From positions 1 through 34,628 of the forward strand of contig VGBI01000018.1 in the NCBI GenBank assembly GCA_016870595.1: a stretch of DNA of 34,628 nucleotides, in the 5' to 3' direction. Below the pieces are notes generated by a model. It was not told the DNA's origin. It did no database searches and saw nothing but the letters and a program-made list of their open reading frames with translations. Each line of letters begins with the position of its first letter. The first letter of the stretch is position 1. Position numbers and translations under genes: made by a program. The stretch comes from Actinomycetota bacterium. GTDB lineage: Bacteria > Actinomycetota > Acidimicrobiia > IMCC26256 > PALSA-555. This document shows, piece by piece, positions 27,872 to 34,628 of this stretch.

Positions 27872-29170
27872 GTGGCCATCGTCACCGACCCCACCGTCAC
27901 GAGCGCCATGACCGACGCCGAGTTGCGCGCCGCGGTGCGCCGGTTCGTCGCCGAGGCCTACGACCCCGCGCTCACGCTCGCCCAGTGGTGGGAGCGCCTG
28001 GCCGACTCGGGGTGGGCCGTGCCCACCTGGCCGCGGGAGTGGCACGGCCTCGGGCTGCCCGGCGCCGCCGCGCGCACGGTGGCCGAGGAGCTGCGCGCCG
28101 CGGCGGTGCCCGGTCCGCCCGCCGGCCTCGGGCTGCTGCTCGCCGGCCCCACGATCCTCGCCCACGGGACCGACGAGCAGAAGGCCCGCTACCTCCGCCC
28201 GCTCGTCGACGGCCGCGAGGCGTGGTGCCAGCTGTTCTCCGAGCCCGGGGCCGGCTCCGACCTCGCGTCGCTGCAGACCAAGGCCCAGCGCGACGGCGAG
28301 GAGTGGATCGTCAACGGCCAGAAGGTGTGGACCTCGGGCGCCCAGTCGGCCGACTTCGGCATGCTGCTCGCCCGCACCGACCCCGAGGCGCCCAAGCACA
28401 GGGGCATCTCGTACTTCGCGTTCCCGATGGACCAGGCCGGGGTGGAGGTGCGACCGCTCAAGGAGATGACCGGGCGGTCGTTGTTCTGCGAGGTCTTCTT
28501 CACCGACGCGCGTGTCGCCGACGCCGACTGCGTCGGCGGGCACGGGGCGGGCTGGATCGTCGCCAACACCACGCTCGCCGCCGAGCGGGCCGGCCTCGGC
28601 GTGGGCGGCAGCGGCTCGGCCGGCGGCGGGTTCCCCGGGCGCAAGGCCGGGATGCTCGACCTCGTCGTCGGCGAGCTCATGGCCGGGGCCCAGGCCCAGG
28701 CCGCCCAGGCGACCCGGGCCGAGCGGGGCGGGGTGCTCATGCGCCGGGTCGCCCGCGAACTCGGCGTCGCCGACGACCCGCTCGTGCGTCAGGAGCTGGC
28801 CCAGGCCTACATCCTCGAGGAGGTCGGGCGGATGACGTCGCTGCGGGCCAAGCACCTGCGCGCTGCGGGGAGCGGGCTGCCCGGCGAGGGCAACCTGGCC
28901 AAGCTGCAGATGAGCCGGGTGCTGCGCCACGGGCGCGACCTCGGCCCCGCCATCATCGGCCCGTACGGCACGCTGCTCGGCGCCGAGACGCCGGGCGAGG
29001 GCAACTTCCAGGAGGCCACGATCTGGGCACCGGGCCCGTCGATCTACGGCGGGTCCGACGAGATCCAGAAGAACATCCTCGGCGAACGCGTCCTCGGCCT
29101 GCCCAAGGAGCCGGGACCCGACAAGAACACGCCGTTCCGCGACCTGCTCGTGGGCACCCAGGCCCACTGA
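27872..29170 (+). CDS. Acyl-CoA dehydrogenase
   Basis: GTG start preceded by GGGAGG; QLFSEPGAGSDLASLQTKAQRDGEEWIVNGQKVWTSGAQSADFGMLLARTDP...YGGSDEIQKNILGERVLGLPKEPG. Confidence 0.95.
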   Translation: MAIVTDPTVTSAMTDAELRAAVRRFVAEAYDPALTLAQWWERLADSGWAVPTWPREWHGLGLPGAAARTVAEELRAAAVPGPPAGLGLLLAGPTILAHGTDEQKARYLRPLVDGREAWCQLFSEPGAGSDLASLQTKAQRDGEEWIVNGQKVWTSGAQSADFGMLLARTDPEAPKHRGISYFAFPMDQAGVEVRPLKEMTGRSLFCEVFFTDARVADADCVGGHGAGWIVANTTLAAERAGLGVGGSGSAGGGFPGRKAGMLDLVVGELMAGAQAQAAQATRAERGGVLMRRVARELGVADDPLVRQELAQAYILEEVGRMTSLRAKHLRAAGSGLPGEGNLAKLQMSRVLRHGRDLGPAIIGPYGTLLGAETPGEGNFQEATIWAPGPSIYGGSDEIQKNILGERVLGLPKEPGPDKNTPFRDLLVGTQAH

Positions 29171-29222
29171 GACTCGCGGCGCCGGGGGCTGCCGGACGCC
29201 GGCCGCCGGACGCCGGAGGCGG

Positions 29223-30674
29223 TCAGCCGCCGATCAGGCGCTCCACGATCAGCGTGCGCTGGATCTGTCCGGTCGCCGGGGTCCGGGGGAGCTCGTCCAC
29301 CAACGCGACCCGGCGCGGGTGCTTGAACGGGGCGAGCCGGTCGCGGCAGTGCGCGCGCAGCCCGTCGACGTCGACCTCGGCCGCCCGGCCCGGGACCGCC
29401 ACGACCACCGCGCACACGATCTCGCCCCACTCGGCGTCGGGGATGCCGACCACCGCGACGTCGGCGACCGCCGGATGGTCGCGCAGCGCGTCCTCCACCT
29501 CGAGCGGCGCCACGGTCTCGCCCCCGGTGCGCAGCACGTCGCGTGCCCGGCCGACGATCGAGAGGTAGCCCTCGTCGTCGAACGCGCCGAGGTCGCCGGT
29601 GTGGTACCAGCCGTTGCGCAGCGCCTCGGCGGTGGCGTCGGGCTGCTCGAAGTAGCCGTCCATCAGGTAGTCGCTGGTGACGCAGACCTCGCCGCGCTCG
29701 TCGAGTCGGACCATCACGCCGGGGGCGGCCCGCCCGACCGACCCGGGCTTGCGCAGCACCGCGGAGGGGTGTAGCAGCGTGCCCGGCCCGGCTTCGGTCG
29801 ACCCGTAGATGACCGTCGTGGTGGTGTGGGGGAGCGCCGCGCGGATCGCGGCGATGAGCTCGGGCGGGGTGGCCGACGTCCCGGTGTCGGCGTTGCGCAG
29901 GCGCGACAGGTCGTGGCCGCCGAGCCCGGCGTCGAGCACCCGCTTCCACACCGCGGGGATCAGGTAGAGCCGGGTGGCCCGGTGGCGGGCGACCGTGCCG
30001 AGCAGGTCGTCGGGGTCGCCGCTGGTCACGAAGTGGATCGGGCGGCGCGCGTGGAACGCGCCCATGGCCATGGTCCAGCCCGCCATGTGGAACAGCGGGA
30101 ACATGCACACCGTCGATCCGTCGGGATCGCCGGCCATGCCCCCCATCGCCCGCAGGCGGTTGACCCGGTGCGAGAGGACCACGCCCTTGGGCCGCCCGGT
30201 GCTGCCCGAGGTGAAGAACAGGACGTGGGGGTCGCGCTCGTCGAGCCGGGGCTCGTCGGTGGGCGTCGTTGCGGCGGCTTCGGCTCGGGCGTGGAGCCCG
30301 ACGTGGTCGACCACGGTGACGTCCCAGCCCTCGGTCATCGGGGCGTGGGTGGCGTCGGCGATCACCAACGTGGGTCGGGCGTACCCGGCGACCCGCTCGG
30401 CCTCCTCCGCGCCGTAGCGCGCGTTGAGGGGCGCGAACACCGCGCCGATGCGGGCGACCGCGGCGAAGATCGGCAGTGCGTCGAGCCCGGTCTCGCCCCA
30501 CCAGACCACCCGGTCACGGTGGCCGACGCCGAGGCCGCGCAGGGCGTGGGCGATCCGGTCGGCCCGGGCGTCGAGCGCGGCGTAGGTGAGGACGCCGTCG
30601 CCGAGGGTGGCGGCGGCGGTCTCGGGCGCGGCTGCGGCGGCGCTGCGGACGAGGTCGCCGATCAGGAGGGCCAT
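29223..30674 (-). CDS. AMP-dependent acyl-CoA ligase
   Basis: ATG at 30674, TACGCT 8 nt upstream; VLFFTSGSTGRPKGVVLSHR...IYGSTEAGPGTLL...GWYHTGDLGAFDDEGYLSIVGRARDVLRTGGETVAPLEVEDALRDHP...FKHPRRVALVDELPRTPATGQIQR. Confidence 0.95.
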   Translation of the reverse strand: MALLIGDLVRSAAAAAPETAAATLGDGVLTYAALDARADRIAHALRGLGVGHRDRVVWWGETGLDALPIFAAVARIGAVFAPLNARYGAEEAERVAGYARPTLVIADATHAPMTEGWDVTVVDHVGLHARAEAAATTPTDEPRLDERDPHVLFFTSGSTGRPKGVVLSHRVNRLRAMGGMAGDPDGSTVCMFPLFHMAGWTMAMGAFHARRPIHFVTSGDPDDLLGTVARHRATRLYLIPAVWKRVLDAGLGGHDLSRLRNADTGTSATPPELIAAIRAALPHTTTTVIYGSTEAGPGTLLHPSAVLRKPGSVGRAAPGVMVRLDERGEVCVTSDYLMDGYFEQPDATAEALRNGWYHTGDLGAFDDEGYLSIVGRARDVLRTGGETVAPLEVEDALRDHPAVADVAVVGIPDAEWGEIVCAVVVAVPGRAAEVDVDGLRAHCRDRLAPFKHPRRVALVDELPRTPATGQIQRTLIVERLIGG

Positions 30675-30735
30675 GACGCGGGAGCGTAGGTCCACCGTTG
30701 TCGCGCGCGCCTGCCGCACCGTTCCTGCCCGCTCC

Positions 30736-30934
30736 GCCGTTCCGGTCCCCCGGCGTTGCGTCCCCGCCGTTCCGGCTTCCGCCGTTCCGGTCCCCCGGCG
30801 CTGCGTCCCCGCCGTTCCGGCTTCCGCCGTTCCGGTCCCCCGGCGCTGCGTCCCCGCCGTTCCGGCTTCCGCCTCCCCGGTCGCCGCGGTTTCGGTTCCC
30901 GCGGTTTCGGTTCCAGCGGTTCCGGTCGCCGCCG
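30736..30934. repeat. Hierarchical 45-bp tandem repeat made of 15-bp sub-units, between divergent promoters
   Basis: 45-bp copies at 30736-30780, 30781-30825, 30826-30870 (GCCGTTCCGGTCCCC|CGGCGYTGCGTCCCC|GCCGTTCCGGCTTCC), then degenerate 15-mers (CGCGGTTTCGGTTCC x2 and AGCGGTTCCGGTCGCC). Confidence 0.95.
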
Positions 30935-30983
30935 CTGCGGCACCCCCGACCTCCGGGGTCCCGGGTCGGCCTAGGGTTCGACC

Positions 30984-31961
30984 ATGACGATCATCCACCA
31001 CGATTCCGACGCCGATCTCGGCGTGCTCGCCGGGGCGACGGTCGCCGTCGTCGGCTACGGCAACCAGGGGCGCTCGTGGGCGCTGAACCTGCGCGACTCG
31101 GGCCTCGACGTCCGGGTCTGCGTGCGGGCCGACGCCTCGCGGGCCCAGGCCGAGGCTGACGGGTTCCGCCCCGGCGACCTCGCCGACGCGAGCGCGGCCG
31201 ACGTGGTGTGCGTGCTCGTGCCCGACGACGCGATCCCGTCGCTGCCGCTCGACCGGCCTGCCGACGGCCTCACCGTCGTGGCGAGCGGGTACACGTTGGC
31301 CTTCGACCGCTTCGCGCCGGCGGGCGACGTCGGCATGGTCGCGCCCCGCATGCTGGGGCCCGAGGTGCGCAAGTGCTTCGAGGAGGGGATCGGCTTCATC
31401 ACCGCGGTGGGCGTGCACCACGACGCCACCGGCCGGGCCCACGCCCGCACCCTCGCGGTGGCCAAGGCGATCGGCGGACTGCGTCAGGGCGCGATCGAGA
31501 TGACGCCGATGCAGGAGGCGGTGCTCGACCTCGCGGTGGAGCAGGCGCTGGCGCCGGCCCTCACCCTGGTCAACCAGACCTTCACCCGGGTGATGCTCGA
31601 GCACGGCATCCCGCTCGAGGCGGTGATCACCGAGCTGTCGCTGTCGGGGGAGACCGAGCGCACCATGCGCCTGGTCCGCGAGTCGGGCTACGCGCACCAG
31701 TTCGGCTTCCACTCGCCCACGAGCCAGTACGGCCAGGTCTCGCGCCGCGACGCCTACGACGGCGACGCGCTGGGTGAGACCATGCGGCGCCTCGTCGGCG
31801 ACATCGCCTCGGGGCGCTTCGCCGACGAGTGGGACGCCGAGCGCGACGCCGGCTTCCCGAACCTCACCCGGCTCCGGGAGCAGTACGCCGGTCCGGCGGT
31901 GGCCGCGTTCGAGGCCGAGCTGCGCACCCGGCTGGGGGAGGGGGCGGTGTCGGGGTCCTGA
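30984..31961 (+). CDS. Divergent ketol-acid reductoisomerase-like (KARI/IlvC superfamily) protein
   Basis: ATVAVVGYGNQGRSWALNLRDSGLDVRVCVR...ADVVCVLVPDDAIPSLPL...MVAPRMLGPEVRKCFEEGIGFITAVGVHHDATGRAHARTLAVAKAIGGLRQGAIEMTPMQEAVLDLAVEQ... Confidence 0.8.
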   Translation: MTIIHHDSDADLGVLAGATVAVVGYGNQGRSWALNLRDSGLDVRVCVRADASRAQAEADGFRPGDLADASAADVVCVLVPDDAIPSLPLDRPADGLTVVASGYTLAFDRFAPAGDVGMVAPRMLGPEVRKCFEEGIGFITAVGVHHDATGRAHARTLAVAKAIGGLRQGAIEMTPMQEAVLDLAVEQALAPALTLVNQTFTRVMLEHGIPLEAVITELSLSGETERTMRLVRESGYAHQFGFHSPTSQYGQVSRRDAYDGDALGETMRRLVGDIASGRFADEWDAERDAGFPNLTRLREQYAGPAVAAFEAELRTRLGEGAVSGS

Positions 31962-31991
31962 CCGGTCCGGCCGGGACCCTGTCACCAGGAT

Positions 31992-32021
31992 TTGGCAGCT
32001 GACAAAGATTGTCGATAAGGT
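31992..32021 (+). promoter_or_regulatory. Promoter with embedded dyad upstream of the Fur/PerR gene
   Basis: TTGGCA (31992-31997) - 18 bp - TAAGGT (32016-32021); dyad GACAA-AGA-TTGTC (32001-32013) in the spacer; GTG start 7 nt after the -10. Confidence 0.6.
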
Positions 32022-32028
32022 AACGTCC

Positions 32029-32460
32029 GTGACCCCCGCCGCTGCGCTCACCGACCGCCTCCGGGCCGCCGGCCTGCGGGTGACCCCCCAGCGTCAGGTG
32101 ATCGTCCGGTTGCTCGAGGGCAACGAGGAGCACCCGACGGTCGAGGCGCTGTTCGAGGCGGCCCGGGCCGAGATGCCCGCCATCTCGCTCAAGACCGTGT
32201 ACCAGACCGTCCACGAGCTCGAGGACCTCGGCGAGGTCCATCTCCTCCACGTGGGCACGGGCAGCTTCCGGGTCGACCCCAACGTGGAGCACCCGCACCA
32301 CCACCTCGTGTGCACGGAGTGCGGTCGGGTGCGCGACGTCGCGGTCGACGTCGACGCACTGCGCCTCCCGACCCGGTCCCGCGCGGGGTTCCGGGTCGAC
32401 GACGTGCAGGTCCACTTCCGCGGCGTGTGCGCCGACTGCGGTGGGGCGCCGGAGCCCTGA
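32029..32460 (+). CDS. Fur family transcriptional regulator (PerR-like)
   Basis: [94 protein letters not shown]...GVCADCG (two CxxC). Confidence 0.93.
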   Translation: MTPAAALTDRLRAAGLRVTPQRQVIVRLLEGNEEHPTVEALFEAARAEMPAISLKTVYQTVHELEDLGEVHLLHVGTGSFRVDPNVEHPHHHLVCTECGRVRDVAVDVDALRLPTRSRAGFRVDDVQVHFRGVCADCGGAPEP

Positions 32461-32545
32461 GCCGTCCCGGGGAATCGTCGTCGGCCCGGGCGGGTTGGCG
32501 ACCCCGGACCCCGAACCCGACGAGTCGCCACACACCGACGAGCGC

Positions 32546-32700
32546 ACGATCCCGACCCGACGATCCAGCACCAGATCCCGAACCAACCAGATCCCGAACC
32601 AACCAGATCCCGAACCAAGCAGATCCCGAACCAAGCAGATCCCGAACCAAGCAGATCCCGAACCAAGCAGATCCCGAACCAAGCAGATCCCGAACCAACA
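32546..32700. repeat. 16-bp tandem repeat (AGATCCCGAACCAAGC), eight units ending at the rubrerythrin Shine-Dalgarno, with two degenerate units upstream
   Basis: Copies start at 32573, 32589, 32605, 32621, 32637, 32653, 32669, 32685; degenerate 'cgatcccgacccga' and 'cgatccagcacc' precede them; AAGGAG at 32700-32705. Confidence 0.98.
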
Positions 32701-32710
32701 AGGAGCACCG

Positions 32711-33130
<420 letters not shown>

Positions 33131-33156
33131 CCGAGCGCCACTGACCACGTCGTGAC

Positions 33157-33188
33157 CGACGGCCCCGGGTTCGTGCCCGGGGCCGTCG
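33157..33188 (+). terminator. Strong hairpin downstream of rubrerythrin
   Basis: CGACGGCCCCGGG-TTCGTG-CCCGGGGCCGTCG, 13-bp perfect stem, 6-nt loop; no U-tract. Confidence 0.6.
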
Positions 33189-33251
33189 CACGACAGCACG
33201 GCCCTGGGAACCGGCCGTGACCTCGGGGGGCGAGCACAGAGGAGATCAGCC

Positions 33252-33833
33252 ATGCAGAAGCTCACCGTCGACGACATCCTCGACCTGCGCGCCTACGAGC
33301 GTGAGCGGGCCGAGTTCCGGACCCGGATCATCGCGATGAAGCAGGTCCGGCGCCTCGCACTGGGCGACCTGATGACCGTGGTGTTCGAGAACACCGACAC
33401 CATGCGCTTCCAGATCCAGGAGATGGCCCGGGCCGAGAAGATGCTGCGCGACGAGCAGATCGCGCACGAGGTCGAGACCTACAACGAGCTGCTCCCCGAC
33501 GACGGGCAGCTCGCCGCCACCCTGTTCGTGGAGATCACCGACCCGGACGGCCTGCGCGAGTGGCTCCCCAAGCTGGTCGGGCTCCAGGACCACGTGGCCG
33601 TGGAGGTCGGCGGTGTTGCGTCGCCCGCCCACGAGATCGACGAGGAGCGGCTGACCCGCGAGGACGAGATCACCTCGACCGTCCACTACCTGCGGTTCTC
33701 GTTCACCCCCGAGCAGCGCGCCGCGTTCGCCGCCGGGCCGGTGGTCTTGCGGATCGACCACCCCGCCTACCAGGCCGCGGTCGAGCTCGGGCCCGAGGCC
33801 CGCGCGTCGCTCGCCGCCGACTTCGCCACCTGA
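33252..33833 (+). CDS. DUF3501 family protein
   Basis: [95 protein letters not shown]; adjacency to rubrerythrin fits the family. Confidence 0.88.
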   Translation: MQKLTVDDILDLRAYERERAEFRTRIIAMKQVRRLALGDLMTVVFENTDTMRFQIQEMARAEKMLRDEQIAHEVETYNELLPDDGQLAATLFVEITDPDGLREWLPKLVGLQDHVAVEVGGVASPAHEIDEERLTREDEITSTVHYLRFSFTPEQRAAFAAGPVVLRIDHPAYQAAVELGPEARASLAADFAT

Positions 33834-33871
33834 TCGACCACTGATCTTCGCTCCCGCCCGGCCGGTCGGGA

Positions 33872-34628
33872 TCATCCCGGCCCGGCCCGGGCCGGAGCCG
33901 GAGCCGGACCCGCGGCGTGCATCGCCACGCTCGGATCGGCGCCGAGAGCGGCGAGTGCGGGGAGATCGTCGCGGTCGACCAGCCGCAGGCCGGCCGGATG
34001 GTTCGGGTTGCCGAGCAGCAGGCGGCGGCCCTGGGGGGCGAGTTGCCCGTGGTGCTCGACGCACACGGTGGCGAGGTTGGCGATGGCGTCGGGGCCACCC
34101 CACGACGCCGGCCACAGGTGGTGCACCTGGACGCCGTGGCGGCGGTCGCACCCCGGCCACCGGCAGTGACCGTCGCGTTGCCTGACCACCCGCTTGGTCT
34201 TCTCGGACAGCGCCGACTCGGCCCGCCCGGCCGACTGCGGCGTGCCGTCGGCGGCGGTGGTGACCGGCTCGAGCCGGGCCTCGGCCCGCAGCCGGGCGAC
34301 CATCGGGTCGGGGAGCGGGACGCCCCCGACGAGCGCCGGCCCCTCGGGCGGCACGTGCACCAGGAAGTGGGCGCGGTACCCCGTGGTCTGGGCGTGGGGA
34401 TCGTGGTCGCGGGCGATCCGGCAGCACTCGACCAGGGCGTCGGCGCCCCGGTGCTCGCGGGTGTCCCAGGGCTGCCCCTTGGCCGGCCGCATGCGCTCGA
34501 CCAGATCGACCAGCACGGTCTCGACCAGGGCACCGTCGATGTCGGGGAGCGAGAAGCGTCCGTCGAGCATCCCGGTGCGGCGGTTCCACCACCAGCGTAA
34601 CTCGCGGGCGGCTCGGCGGGCCTCGGCC
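33872..34628 (-). CDS. DUF222/HNH endonuclease domain protein (13E12-type), partial at right edge
   Basis: RELRWWWNRRTGMLDGRFSLPDIDGALVETVLVDLVERM...CRWPGCDRRHGVQVHHLWPASWGGPDAIANLATVCVEHHGQL; frame open upstream to 34628. Confidence 0.88.
   Translation of the reverse strand, partial: AEARRAARELRWWWNRRTGMLDGRFSLPDIDGALVETVLVDLVERMRPAKGQPWDTREHRGADALVECCRIARDHDPHAQTTGYRAHFLVHVPPEGPALVGGVPLPDPMVARLRAEARLEPVTTAADGTPQSAGRAESALSEKTKRVVRQRDGHCRWPGCDRRHGVQVHHLWPASWGGPDAIANLATVCVEHHGQLAPQGRRLLLGNPNHPAGLRLVDRDDLPALAALGADPSVAMHAAGPAPAPARAGPG

Noticed and set aside
30586-31159. Plus and minus ORFs with PPFRSPGAASPPFRLP or PERRKPERRGRSAGG repeats
   Set aside because: Frame-open readings of the 45-bp intergenic array (45 is a codon multiple, so they look periodic); they overlap real ligase and KARI starts.
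32573-32700. CRISPR array
   Set aside because: Units are directly contiguous, 16 bp, with no spacers and no cas genes.
32441-32710. In-frame 90-aa N-terminal extension of rubrerythrin ([15 protein letters not shown] repeats)
   Set aside because: Open only because the repeat lacks stops; perfect AAGGAG spacing supports ATG 32711 and a 16-bp unit is incompatible with frame-conserved protein repeats.

Overview
High-GC actinobacterial-type chromosomal window; my guess is Acidimicrobiia-like from codon usage and gene content, not tested. It holds about 28 genes. Left half: acyl-CoA/lipid catabolism, with a fused CoA-transferase; a thiolase-like/DUF35/CaiB/enoyl-CoA hydratase/acyl-CoA dehydrogenase (ACAD) operon; citrate synthase; further ACADs; an acyl-CoA ligase; and a P450. 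Centre: GNAT, MBL hydrolase, tyrosine phosphatase-like protein, SDRs, MFS transporter, AlkA-like glycosylase and aat. Right: ferritin-like diiron protein, ArsC-like protein, ACAD, ligase, divergent KARI-like protein, Fur/PerR, rubrerythrin, DUF3501 and an HNH protein. Main unusual observations: (1) an ArsC-family gene whose catalytic Cys12 codon is an in-frame TGA, with the rest of the gene intact, making it a selenoprotein candidate; (2) unrelated C-rich, G-poor short tandem repeats (11, 16, 13/19 and 15/45 bp units) directly in front of several genes, the clearest being eight 16-bp units ending at the rubrerythrin Shine-Dalgarno; (3) TANNNT elements 6-9 nt before at least 12 start codons, implying widespread leaderless transcription; (4) a secreted transglycosylase-like gene spread over three frames by two -1 shifts. 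Everything was read by eye; no search or folding software was run.
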